From Eumeta japonica (lineage: Eukaryota > Arthropoda > Insecta > Lepidoptera > Psychidae): a stretch of 64,000 nucleotides of DNA. This document shows positions 35,828-46,089 of the stretch, one piece after another. The notes under the pieces are model-generated. The model did no database searches. It had not been told where the DNA came from and saw nothing but the letters and a program-made list of their open reading frames with translations. The position numbers and the translations under genes were made by a program. How positions within the stretch are numbered: position 1 is the first letter of the stretch; each line of letters opens with the position of its first letter. The stretch spans positions 186,001 to 250,000 of the forward strand of contig BGZK01000282.1 of the NCBI GenBank assembly GCA_005406025.1, read 5' to 3'.

Positions 35828-35993
35828 TATGAATTGTTTGTAAAAAATTTAGAAAAAGTGACAGATAGATAATTATGATGAATAAATATTTCTTTTAATT
35901 TTATATATTTTTTTTATGAGAAATATTTACCATTCCTAAGGGCCCCCACACAATTTTTGATACGAGGCCCCGCCAAGGCACGCTACGCTTCTG
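35224..35993. mobile_element. hAT-type element with perfect 8-bp target duplication
   Basis: A 770-bp element flanked by identical octamers CTTAGCAG at 35216-35223 and 35994-36001. Left end CAGGGGCGTAGCTACC; right end (reverse complement) CAGAAGCGTAGCGTGCC. Subterminal 'ggggccccca' blocks occur near both ends (35259-35290 and 35940-35970). There is no coding capacity, so it is non-autonomous. The middle appears to be invaded by another repeat ending in (TA)22. Confidence 0.88.
35590..35825 (+). repeat. Nested dispersed repeat ending in (TA)22
   Basis: Within the hAT element. The right part reads 'tcgctctagccgttctcgag' followed by 'ttataaatggtgtaactaac', a tail style common in lepidopteran RTE/SINE-like repeats, then 44 bp of perfect TA at 35782-35825. 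The left limit is an estimate. Confidence 0.55.
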
Positions 35994-36169
35994 CTTAGCA
36001 GGTAGTGTCACTAATCACTAACAAACTCAAAATAAAAAATTATAAGAACATAAATAAACCCGCATGTCACAAAATTGTTATTCAAACATCCGGATCATCA
36101 AAATGGTAAAAGTCCTTCCATTATTTCGTCTTGCCGGCCAGTCCTGGGCGTCCGATTCGTCATTCACTG

Positions 36170-36790
36170 TTATTACCAATTATTCAATTAAATCTTTCGT
36201 TACATGATCATTTTTCACACACCGTCTTCAATATTTTTTAACTTTTCATAAAATTTCTTCTGTTGTTGTCACTCATCGCATTACATTTAGTTCTTAACAA
36301 TTCCATTTTTTTTTGCATTCCAATTTATATTATTTTGCATAACATAACCCTTGACTGAGGCCCATGCCACTTCCATTGGCTTCGAGTCCGGATGGTATGG
36401 TAACAAACATAACACACTATGGTCATGTTTTTTTTATTATATCATGAATAGTATATGATTTATTACATCAATAACATAACCCTTATTATTGCACACTAGT
36501 TTATATAAACGAGGTCTTAAAAGATCAGGCGCAAAGTCAATCCTCGTCTTTCAGCCCGCACCTGCATTGCAACTTTTCTTGAATTTAATATCGGAGCTGG
36601 TTCTGACAGATTGATATGGTACGGAGCTTTATCAAGAATTTTTACACTATTAGGTGGTAAATTCGGTAAAAATGTAGTGTTTAGATATCGCTCATAACGA
36701 ACAAAGTTCATATCATCATCATTATCACCCGATTTTGTTCCAGACTTGGTCATTAACAATACATTGGTACAAAACCTTTTTAGATCCTGT
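36170..36790 (-). pseudogene. DDE (IS630/Tc1-mariner-like) transposase fragment
   Basis: The minus-strand frame 36517-36834 includes 'KSGTKSGDNDDDMNFVRYER' and 'LPNLPPNSVKILDKAPYH', matching the block around the second catalytic aspartate ('LPPNSV.VVDNAPYH') of a DDE transposase widespread in insects. After the stop, other frames continue with 'LLPYHPDSKPMEVAWASVKG' (third acidic residue region, 'PYHCxxNPIELVWAxVKG') and a degraded tail. The Asn after the second Asp is Lys here. Frameshifts show a dead copy. Confidence 0.78.
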
Positions 36791-36799
36791 TTGCATAAT

Positions 36800-38740
36800 T
36801 CAATCTTTCGATGTAGGTTTCTTGAAACCCTCAATAGAGTTGTCAGAACAAGCTTTCGACTTTGTGTTCAATATTTTCCCTAGGTGTAATATAAACAAGG
36901 CTAGCTGACATGGAAGCACACAGTAGTGCAATAGAGTAAACCCATATCTCCTTAATTTCACACAAAAAAACCAATTACGGAAATAAATTATTTTATTTTT
37001 CCCAAATGAAAGATGTTTCATATTCGACCTACACTTGTACATATGTTACTAAATCAAATAAAAATCTATTCTGAGTGGGGAATAATAGCTTCAAATCTAT
37101 TAAAATATAAACAATATTTAAAGCATTCCTCTAATTTTGTTCCTCAAGACAATTATTATAAATGTATTTTAATCATTAACTATCTGTTTCATACTGAAAG
37201 AGAATAAATTTCACAATCACAATAACTATTATTATGTATAGTTGAGGTACATAAATATGTATTATTTTATTATAGGATCTATAGTAAATTTTTTGCTTCA
37301 AGTCCAAACACAAATACAGCGGAACAATAGAAAAAGAACTAATTTCCCAAATTTACCTCATAAACTCAATTACGACGACCTGAATTATCTTTCATAACGT
37401 TTTCAGTTTCGCTTCAGAGATAAGAGCATGGGTCAGTACATTTTAAAGCTTTTCTTCAATTAAAAACAGTTGAAGCGAATAAAAAGTTCTAAATTGTATT
37501 AAAGTTCGACTCATGATAATACGCTACTGTTGTGTAAATTACTATTTAAATCATAACAACGTTTGGACATTGTTGTGATACATTTAAGTGTCACATATAA
37601 AAAAGTACGCACGAAGGAGTTTCTCTCCAGTTCTTTTATTTCTTGTAAATCCCAGTTTACGATAAGCAAAAAAATTCATTTTAAATGTCAAAGAGATGAT
37701 TTGTATATATATTCAACAAAAAAATCACTTTCTCGTGCTCTAGACGAACATTACGTACATTGTAAAGAACTCGATAACAAAAGGAATAAAAATAAAAAGC
37801 AATCATAAATTGTTCTTAATTTTAAAAATATTTGTTCCTAATAATCCCAAAAAAAATCTGTTGATAGGTACATAAAAATTAATGTTTTTAATCATTTTAT
37901 ACCAATATCAGTACACCTTTTACATTCAACGCAAAGTCGTGAAACGACCAATTTAATAAAAAAATAATGATTCAATACATTATTATAATATACAAAAACT
38001 GCAATTCTGACAATATTACATACATACGGGTTAAATTGATAACCTCCTTTTTTTTCGAAGTTGGTTAAAAATAGATATATTAGCTATTACAGTTTAACAC
38101 ACGAAATTATATCCCCAATCTGTGGTTTTATTACTGAGGATGTATACCTAAATATCTTAGTTGTGAGTTATTTCTTTCTATGACGCGCTTCAATGATGGT
38201 TACAATAGACTAGATGCAGTTCGTGCTATTTTTGCGGATGAATTTATGCTTATAATAGGTAGTAAAAATGCAATTCGTGATGTGCTTCAACAAAATCATT
38301 TTTTAAGTGTGCTATGTCAAGAACATCGCAATCCAATCAATTTTTTTATTAAATATTCCGCTCACGACTTCACCCGCGTGGATGGGAATCTTCTCACGTT
38401 TTTTCCGTTGGTGTGAGTTTATTTTTTAAACATCTGATCCTCTGATGTTATCTTTTATCACATCACAACCATCATTTCTAGCAATAAACAGTAAGTATCT
38501 GAGCAACCGAGCTGGCCCGGCGACCCTCGAGTTTGACATGGAATATGAACGAAAATGAAACCTTTATCAAAATAACAGTTTTCATCAAACTCGATAGGGC
38601 CGTTTGTGAGATCGTCATGGCGTTGATATCTATACTACTGATTAATCTGTAGCCTCTGTCTGCATATCCGTCTAATTATTTTTTTGTAATATTCTGTAAT
38701 TAATATATATTTTATGATTTACCGACCCCAATTTTATGAA
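36800..38740. other. AT-rich DNA with repeat scraps
   Basis: No host gene. At 37980-38075 'acatacgggttaaattgata' and 'acctcctttttttt' followed by 'gttggttaaaaatag' look like the tail of a common lepidopteran repeat. At 38355-38400 'gctcacgacttcacccgcgt' resembles another dispersed repeat end, so the 78-codon frame at 38180-38416 is probably repeat-derived. Confidence 0.4.
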
Positions 38741-38754
38741 TTATAGTTATCTCA

Positions 38755-39000
38755 TGGAATCCTAAAAAATGTTTCATATGATCGATTTCTATCTCCATAC
38801 TAGATTTTATTGAAATTAATAAAACTGCGAGGATGTTCAATTAATTCACGGAACCCTTAAAAAGGATCGTATATCCTTCCTTTCATTTCCAACTGTATAT
38901 ATACCAAATTTCAGTCGCTAAAACCATAATGATTCTTATTTACGCTCAACGGATCCCTAAAAGTTATCGTACATCCTTCAATTGATTTCCAGCTATATTT
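38755..39000 (+). repeat. Loose tandem repeat of about 90-105 bp
   Basis: Three units each start 'ggaaYccYtaaaa' (38757, 38861, 38950) followed by 'atcgtatatccttc'-like sequence and 'gatttc/atttcc'. It leads into the repeat end at 39012. Confidence 0.55.
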
Positions 39001-39011
39001 ACACTTTTATA

Positions 39012-39300
39012 TTGAAGTAGCGGTCACCCGCCCGCTTCGCTAGGCGTAAATATAGATTTAGTATTTTTTTAAATATTTAAATGTGATCCTGGTTTTGTTC
39101 CCGAGGGCATAGAATGAATTCCTTCATTTTCTGTATCGCCTGTATCGGTCGATTTTTCTGTCACTTTTAATCGTGATCATGGTCCTGTTCTCGATGTCAG
39201 TCCCGATTAAGCTACCGGATTCCGGCCTCGTTCCATTTTCAATTCCAATATAGAACTCGATACCGATCTTAGTCCTCCCTTGGACTTTAATGGTAGTGAT
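39012..39300 (+). repeat. Repeat with GC-rich end plus degenerate GAT/CCG array
   Basis: End sequence 'aagtagcggtcacccgcccg' then 'cttcgctaggcg' at 39015-39045, followed by an array at about 39165-39300 with 'cgtgatcatggtcctgttct', 'cgatgtcagtcccgatt' and 'ccggattccggcctcgttcc'. Same order as at 14638-14850. Confidence 0.5.
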
Positions 39301-39404
39301 AACAAATTACTAAATAGTAAGTATAATATAATATATTGTTTAATATATAGTAAATATAAGTATAAATATACTGCAACGTACATCCAAAGAAACATTATAA
39401 AAAT

Positions 39405-39560
39405 CTTAAAACCATCTACAAACGATTTCGCATCGAATGGTTAAAGTCCCATTTTCAATCCTTTCAGTCATCAGCTTATGAACAAACACCCATACAAACA
39501 TACGTTTACATTTTTATATTATAGATGGCCTATAAACATCTACAAACGATTCCACGTCAA
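39405..39560 (+). repeat. Direct repeat flanking the GC-rich block, left copy
   Basis: Contains two partial units with 'aaccatctacaaacgatt' (39408 and 39533) and 'aaagtcccattttcaatcc'. The same phrases, in the same order, occur at 45583-45720 on the other side of the GC-rich block. Confidence 0.6.
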
Positions 39561-39930
39561 ATAGTTGTTCGCGACGAAAACGTTCCTGCGCACCCCGACG
39601 TGCACATGGCGTGAACATATTCGCTAATCTTATTTCAGTCCACATAGTTTGTATAGACGAGTTTCGAATTCGTAATTTATAAATAGGAAACATTGCTTTT
39701 TCAGCATAATTCTACAGTGAAATGTACATAATACCATAGTTTTTCTATACATACACTTATTTTGTAAATAAAGATATGAGTTCGCATGAGTTTTACTTCC
39801 GAAATGCATCATGTACGTCTGAAGAATGGTCTCGGTGATTCTTCAAAGGGCCGACCACGTGACATAGACATAGGCGGCCCTCATCACGGTAGGGCCGCCG
39901 ACCGTTGACGGTAGTCGTACAAGGCCGCCA
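39561..39930. other. Non-coding spacer before the GC-rich block
   Basis: Mixed composition. 39835-39905 includes 'ccgaccacgtgacatagaca' and an inverted pair of 'gcggccct'/'agggccgc', which may be the edge of an unidentified element. A similar 'gaccacgtgaca' followed by 'gggccc' occurs near 46230. Confidence 0.35.
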
Positions 39931-39935
39931 AATAG

Positions 39936-41500
39936 TTGACTCCCGGCAGCGGCCCGCTGCGCACGTCTCGGCGTGGCGCAGCGGGCTCGGACACCAACTC
40001 ACCTGGACCATCACGTCTCCCGCGAGTGCGAGTACAAATCACATCGCAGACACCTCCGGCGCAAGCCGTCGAGGTCGCGCCCGACGCCCAGGGGACCAAC
40101 GCAGGCCGTCCTGAGCGCGTGTGCTGCCGAACACGCGCGCCGTGCGCCGCGCTTCGCGCCGCGCCCCGACCGGCCTGCATATTTTGCGACTACCCTCAAT
40201 TTATTGAGATCCCGGCTCAACATCACCGCACCAAAGCTGATGTCGCCGCATTTTAATTTATTAAAATGCAGGCGGCTCGGCACCGCGGCCACTACGGACG
40301 TGCAGAGCGCGTTGGTACGGCCGCCCCGGCGCTACCGGACTCTGAAGTGTCCGACGCGCCGCGCGCCTACCACGCTGCGGACGGCGGGGCGCCTACCCGG
40401 ACATCGTGGGAACAATTACTCTGGTTGAACCGATGCTTCGGGGCCCTCGTCGATCGGAAAGACGACCAGACGAGGGCCGGAGCGAGAAGAGGAGGACACC
40501 GGCTCGCTGACGCATGCGTGGCTGAGCCGTCCCCCGCCCTCGTCAACCCGCACTCCGCAACCCGGTGCCCCCACCCGCCGCTGAGCGCATGCGCAATGAC
40601 GCGCGCGCCGCGGGTGGCCCGGCGTAGGCACCGGTTGAAGATTGAAGATAGAAGAAGAAGAAGAAGGAAGACGTCGAAGAACGAAGAGAAGAGGATGAGA
40701 GGATGAGGGACGCGGCCCGCTCACACGTACTGCCCTGGCTGCTGCCGTCGGATGCGTGGATAGCCTGATCAGCGGTCGGCGGGCGCGCTCGGTTAGATCT
40801 ACGCCAACGCGGGTCACCGATGCGTGCCGCCTTGATCCGGTCGGCGTCCACCAGCGTCCGACCACCGGCGGTCAGCTGCGTGTGCGGCCTGTTCCGCGCT
40901 TCCCCCCGCGCTCGGACACTACCTCTTCACAACCCGGTGCCCCCACCCGACGCTGAGCGCATGCGCGGTGACGCGCGCGCGCCCGCGGGTGGTCCGGCGT
41001 AGGCACCGGAATGACATCACAACTCACGAGACAGAACGAGGAGGTTGAAGGACGCGGCTCGCTGACACGTACTGCCTTGGCTGCTGCCGTCCGACGCGTG
41101 GATAGCCTGATCAGCGGTCGGCAGGCGCGCTCGGTCAGACCTACGCCAACGCGGGTCACCGATGCGTGCCGCCTTGATCCGGTCGGCGTCCACCAGCGTC
41201 CGACCACCGGCGGTCGGCTGCGTGTCCAGCTTGAGCTGTGCCTCCCTCCCCACCCCTCGTCGAGCACCTACCTACGCCGGAGCCCCCCTTCCCCGCCGGC
41301 GCCTGCGCAATGACCGCGCGCACCCGCGTGTGGGTCGGCGACTGGGCTCCGGCAAGATGTCAAACAATGGATCCAAAAAGCGGACCATTGCCACCTGAGC
41401 CGTCGGGGTCGTGCCCCCGACGAGAAGACGCCCGGGCATGAGGCAACAGTAAGTCCTCCGTCCCGTACCTGCACCCACAAAAGGGTGTGGAAGCCCCACG
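39936..41500 (+). repeat. GC-rich LINE-associated repeat, copy 1
   Basis: Collinear with 44146-45290. Shared marks: 'agttgactcccggcagcgg' at the start, 'cgtctcccgcgagtgcgagt', 'ttaatttattaaaatgcagg', 'gtcgatcggaaagacgac', 'ctgagcgcatgcgc', 'tggatagcctgatcagcggt', and near the end 'ccccgacgagaagacgcccg' then 'gtcctccgtcccgtacc'. The end resembles the 3' end of lepidopteran jockey-like LINEs (from memory, not searched). This copy carries a tandem duplication. The many open frames on both strands (up to about 150 codons) are products of high GC content and show no family match. Confidence 0.75.
40558..41240. repeat. Two-unit tandem duplication inside the GC-rich repeat
   Basis: Unit A 40558-40929 and unit B 40930 to about 41240 both start 'caacccggtgcccccaccc' and both run through 'ggcgtaggcaccgg', 'acgtactgcc', 'gatagcctgatcagcggtcg' and 'ccaccagcgtccgaccaccg'. 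Unit A has an extra purine-rich stretch (about 40634-40710, gaagaagaag-like). Copy 2 of the repeat (44714-44998) has a single unit. Confidence 0.85.
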
Positions 41501-41844
41501 AGCGAGCCGCCAAATGTCGTCAACGTGTGCATAGATGAATATGAATATATAGAGACAAGTGTGTCGTCCGGCCGCGTTCAGATTATAGTTGTCCAACTAT
41601 ATAGCATAGCCGATCCAATTTTTTCATTTTCAAGGGGACATTTAATGGGTTTCAGCCCCACACTACCCACATGTACGGGCGCGAGAATGTGTGGTATGCA
41701 TTTTTTACCTCCTCCTCGTCGCCAGAGGAAAAAAAAAGGCCGCCAGATAGCGGCACCCGTTACGGGACGCCCGGAATCGATGTCAAAAAATAGCATAGCT
41801 GTCTCAACGGTACGACTTCCGATTAAGGACAGATTTTGAAATTC

Positions 41845-42306
41845 GAGCCGTGCAGAACGAACGACGTCCGGTCTCCGCGCTGAACGGTCGCGCTACAGCG
41901 CCCGGTAAGTGTGTGAGTTGCGAGTTGCTAGTGTTCTTCAGTGTGTGCTCTGTGTTGCAGGTGTGCGACGCCGAGCCACATAGCGCCGTGTCACATCACC
42001 ACCACCGTGCCGGGGTAACCTAACGGTGTCAACAACCGGCACGAGGTGGTATCCGTGTTCTAGTTAACGCACGCTGCACCGCGATCCCCCGCCTGCGGGG
42101 TCGCGCCGAGTGTCGCGTGCGCGTCGTGTTCCGCCGCGCGTCGTCGCGTTTTGCGGCCTACCGCACCGCGCCCCGCGTCCCCCGCGCCCCGTTTCTATCC
42201 GTTTTACCACACGACCCGGCCCGCGAGCCGTGCGGTCGTCGCGTCGCACCATCTGCGGTGCTGCGGGAGCGTTCGACATCGGCCGAACACTCTTGCGGCT
42301 ACCGCA
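41845..42306 (+). other. Probable LINE 5'UTR
   Basis: GC-rich leader between 'gaacgacgtccggtctccgc' and the first ATG of the gag-like frame. It has no stable open frame of its own that matches a family. The assignment follows from position only. The stretch 41501-41844 before it is a mixed-composition junction with no recognised content. Confidence 0.45.
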
Positions 42307-43842
42307 ATGGACAAGTCGAAACTTCAAGCGTTCCTAACGGGCGCGGCCACCTCGACCTCCTGCGGGAGTTCGAGGCATACTGCTCTTCCCCGGCCTCCCC
42401 TGACCCTCAGGTGGTGGTATTCGATCCAGAAATGGATCTCGAATACACGCTGCCGAGGGAGTCTAAAAACGGTCAGCGAACGCTCGCCCGTCAGAGGGCA
42501 CGTCCTCTGACTCTGAATCCGACCCGGATCAGTGACTCTCCCGATAACTCGGGATTCACCACGGTCCGGCGCCGTAGAGCCGCTAAAGGTAAACCCAAAG
42601 CGGGCCTCACGCAGACCTCTGATGGGTCTATGTGCTACAGGCTAACTCCCGCCCCAAGAAAGCCTAAAAAGGCCAATGTTGCGAAAGCAACACTTTCCGG
42701 CAAATCGACTAGTTCGATTTATGCCTCTCCTATTAGCTGGAGGACTCCTTCCCAGCCTGCTGCAGCCCCACAAGGGGCGGTAGACGATGGCGGAGTCAAA
42801 GCGGCAGCTCCCGCGGGCGAGAAAACAACCGAGGTGACGAGGCTGACGTCACCGCTCCCCCCAACCCCGCACCGCGTGGCCCGAAACCACCACCTATGTT
42901 CGTTCAGGACAAGGATCGGTGGACCGAGCTGCGCAGAAGGTGCGCGGAAAAAGGCATACAATTCTCGCAAGCACGTAATTCCGCTCAGGGATTAAAGCTG
43001 CAAGCGAAGACCGTCGCAGATTTTAAAAATCTGCAAAACTTGTTAGTTTGCTACAAGTTTAAATTCCACACCTACTCCCTTAAAGAGGAGCGGGAAATCC
43101 GGGTAGTCCTTAGGGGAGTCCCTAAGGAAATACCAGTTGATGAGGTCAAGGAAGACCTCATTGCCCAAAACCTTCCGGTTCAGTCGGTGCGCCGAATACT
43201 GAACCGATTCCGCAAGCCCCTCGACTTAGTTTTGGTCTCCGGCACAGCCGAGGCCAACGACAAAACGACTAAGGCCGCCTTCTTCAAAATCAGGAGCGTA
43301 TGCTCCTCTCCGGCGTCAAAGCGGAGCAGCCCCGCAAACGCGCCTTACCCGGGCAGTGTCACAACTGCCAGTCCTACGGGCACTCGTCCCGTCACTGCTA
43401 CCATTCTGCGCGCTGCGTGAAATGCCTGGGTGACCATGGCACAGCGCAATGCACGCGCAATAAGGACACAGACGGTCCTCCCGCCTGTGTCCTGTGCAAA
43501 CAGAAGGGCCATACGGCCAACTACCTTGGATGCCCGCGTGCAGCAAAGAGACCCCCTCCACCCGAGAAGGCCGTGCCGCGTCGAGCGCCTGCGCGCGCAG
43601 TCTCGGCTGCATTTAGTTATGCCCGAGCGGCGGCTGGACCGCGTAACGCCCCGCCCGCCGCAAAAGTCACTGAAACATCCGCTGACGATCTGAGTCAGCT
43701 GATGTCAATAATAAATATTATTGACACCAGCGAGCTCGCGATCCTCGCGAAAAAATTCCGCTCCGCCGCGAACCCGACGGAAAAATTGTTATGCCTAGTT
43801 GAGCACGCCTCGCTCGTGGAGGCCATCAAAAATAAATTATAA
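42307..43842 (+). pseudogene. Gag-like ORF1 of a jockey-type LINE, frameshifted
   Basis: An RNA-binding gag-like protein of a non-LTR retrotransposon. ATG at 42307 opens 'MDKSKLQAFLTGAATST'; the frame then changes near 42360 ('LLREFEAYCSSPASPD'), again near 42850-42890 ('PRGPKPPPMFVQDKDRW'), and again near 43295 (entering 'LLSGVKAEQPRKRALPGQ'). The middle holds the zinc-finger-associated block ('FHTYSLKEEREIRVVLRGVP'). Three zinc knuckles follow: CHNCQSYGHSSRHC, CVKCLGDHGTAQC and CVLCKQKGHTANYLGC. The frame ends with TAA at 43840-43842. Three frame changes mean this copy is not functional, barring sequencing error. No endonuclease or reverse-transcriptase frame follows. Confidence 0.88.
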
Positions 43843-44145
43843 TAACCCGATCTAATAAAACTACCTCCCTCTCAACCCATACTGGGCCGGTATGCCTAGT
43901 CAATAATCAATAATTCTTTTCCCACGCGACGCGATGTCCCCAAACTTTGTTTGTTGTTTCGCATCACCCGCCCGTCAACGCGTATTGACTCCGGGCCGGA
44001 AATATACGCGTTAAAGTAGAGTCACCCCAAGGAGTGCTTTTTAGTGGGTAAAATCCCACATAACCCGGTCTCTAGGTCGCGTGGCGGGTATCTTTCGTCG
44101 TGAAGATTTTTACACTTCCTCAAACCAAAATCGAGCCGTTCGTGC
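43843..44145 (+). other. Region after ORF1 where ORF2 would be expected
   Basis: Only about 300 bp separate the ORF1 stop from the second GC-rich repeat. It contains 'gggtaaaatcccacataacc' and 'ggtctctaggtcgcgtggcg', a phrase like those seen near LINE 3' regions. No part of an endonuclease or reverse transcriptase is encoded here. Confidence 0.55.
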
Positions 44146-45290
44146 AGTTGACTCCCGGCAGCGGCCGCGGCGCGCCTCGGCGTGGCGCAGCGGGACCGGA
44201 CGTCAGCTCACCAGGATCGTCACGTCTCCCGCGAGTGCGAGTACAATCACCGCATACACCTCCGGCACAAGCCGTTGAGGACGCGCCCGACGCCCACGGA
44301 GGCCAACGCAGGCCGTCCTGCGCGCGTGTGTGCTGCCGAACACGCGCGCCTTGAGTTCTCGGATAATCATCACCGCACCAAAGCTGATGTCGCCGCATTT
44401 TAATTTATTAAAATGCAGGCGGCTCGGCACCGCGGCCACCTCGCAAGTGCAGAATGCACTGGTACGGCCGCCCCCGGCGCTTACCGGACGCTGAAGTGTC
44501 CGACGCGCCGTACGCCTACCACGCTGCGGACGGCGGGGCGCCTACCCGGACATCGTGGGAACAATTATTCTAATTGTGAACCGATGCTTCGCGGGGCCCC
44601 TCGTCGATCGGAAAGACGACCCAGACGAGGGCCGGAGCGAGAAGAGGACACCGGCTCGCTGACGCATGCATGGCTGAGCCGTGCCCCCACCCCGCCCTCG
44701 TCAACCACCACTCCGCAACCCGGTGCCGCCACCCCGACGCTGAGCGCATGCGCAATGACGCGCGCGCCCGCGGGTGGCCCGGCGTAGGCACCGGATTGAC
44801 ATCGCGACCGAGGACAGAACGAAGAGGTTGAAGGACGCGGCTCGCTGACACGTACTGCCCTGGCTGCTGCCGTCGGATGCGTGGATAGCCTGATCAGCGG
44901 TCGGCGGGCGCGCTCGGTTAGATCTACGCCAACGCGGGTCACCGATGCGTGCCGCCTTGATCCGGTCGGCGTCCACAAGCGGTCGGCTGCGTGTGCAGCT
45001 TGAGCTGCGCCTCCCTCCCATCCTCGTCGAGTACCATCCATCAAGCCGGTGCCCCCCCTCCATCTGCTGGCTGCGCATGCGCGACGACCGCGCGCGCCCG
45101 CGGGCGATATGGCGACGGCATCGGCATGATTCCAGAAACAACGGTTCTAACCATTGCCACTTGATCCGTAGGGGTCGTATCCCCGACGAGAAGACGCCCG
45201 AGCATGAGGCAAAATATAAGTCCTCCATCCCGTACCCACACCCATGAATAAAAAAGGGTGAGGAAGAACCACGAACGAACGAGGCGTTTT
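44146..45290 (+). repeat. GC-rich LINE-associated repeat, copy 2
   Basis: Second copy of the sequence at 39936-41500, same orientation, with a single copy of the internal unit and several small deletions. It ends 'ccccgacgagaagacgcccg', 'gtcctccatcccgtaccca' and 'aaaaaagggtgaggaag'. Similarity between the two copies ends at about 'ccacgarcgarcgag'. No poly(A) tail follows. Confidence 0.75.
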
Positions 45291-45582
45291 AATTCGATTG
45301 GTCTAATTGGCCACTCTTTGAAGTACGAACGGAAATTGCAGAAAATAGTATATAAATTCCGTTGCATTAGAACTGCACTACCACAGTACTGTATTTAGTC
45401 TAGTCTACTATAGTACATTGCATTAGTGTTGGCATATTGACGGTGAAACTCTGAGCCTCTATAAGCACATAGTGTTTAGATTTCGACGGCCTAAGTTGGT
45501 GAGGCGCCGCTCCTGCAAATAGTCAGCCGATCAGCAAACAACACAAAACGCGCCATTAAGCGTTCCATTTGCGTGGGCCCAA
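45291..45582. other. Spacer after the GC-rich block
   Basis: AT-rich then mixed sequence; nothing recognised. Confidence 0.4.
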
Positions 45583-45720
45583 TCGCCCAATAGTCAAAGT
45601 CCCAATTACAATCCGTCCAGCCGTCAGCGTATTATAACAAACATACTTTTACATTTTATAAATGGCCTATAACCATCTACAAACGATTCCACATCGAATG
45701 GTCGCAGTCCAATACCGATA
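45583..45720 (+). repeat. Direct repeat flanking the GC-rich block, right copy
   Basis: Contains 'aaagtcccaattacaatcc', 'ccgtcagcgtatta' and 'aaatggcctataaccatcta' followed by 'caaacgattccacatcgaat', collinear with 39430-39555. Confidence 0.6.
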
Positions 45721-45961
45721 TGTTGAGTAGATTTTACGTGATGTGTAGATAAAAAAAACCCCAACTTTCACTATATATGTATAAAATTATAAATTAAATT
45801 AATGTGTTGAAATCATTTAAAATATAAAGGTTCATAGTGACCTCAGGGAACCCCTAAAACACTGCTAATTTATATTGTAGATAGCTTTCTCATAATTGAG
45901 CCCGTGTGGATATAGGATTAATTCTTGCGTCATTTATATCAACTGTTGGCATGTCGTTATG

Positions 45962-46075
45962 ATACCGATCCCGCTTTTCGTACTCGACTTCGACAGTTCC
46001 GGTTTCGGTTTCGATCTTGATGCTGGTTCCTCCTTTCACTTTCACCACCTTGATTCAATTCAGATTATTCCATTT
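45962..46075 (+). repeat. Degenerate GAT/CCG array
   Basis: Units such as 'taccgatcccgcttttcg', 'ttccggtttcggtttcgat' and 'cttgatgctggttcc'. A weak end-like phrase 'gagcccgtgtggatatagg' lies about 60 bp before it. The 62-codon frame across it is repeat translation. Confidence 0.45.
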
Positions 46076-46089
46076 TTTAACTAAATGTT

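Noticed and set aside
38180..38416. 78-codon + frame
   Set aside because: Its end runs into a 'cacgacttcacccgcgtgg' dispersed-repeat motif, so it is probably repeat-derived.
40558..41240. Tandem or array-like repeats considered as CRISPR
   Set aside because: Units of more than 300 bp without unique spacers of constant size, in a eukaryotic context; no cas-like gene.
40011..41532. Many overlapping open frames of 60-150 codons on both strands
   Set aside because: High GC content suppresses stop codons; frames overlap in all phases, the products are Arg/Pro/Ala-rich low complexity, and both copies of the repeat break them differently.
44565..45228. Minus-strand frames of 159 and 175 codons in the second GC-rich repeat
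   Set aside because: Same cause as above; no domain recognised and no conservation of frame with the first copy.
39936..45290. Direct repeats considered as LTRs of a retrovirus-like element
   Set aside because: The repeats lack TG...CA ends, primer-binding site and polypurine tract; the enclosed protein is a LINE-type gag with its associated zinc-finger block, and no protease, integrase or LTR-type reverse transcriptase is present.
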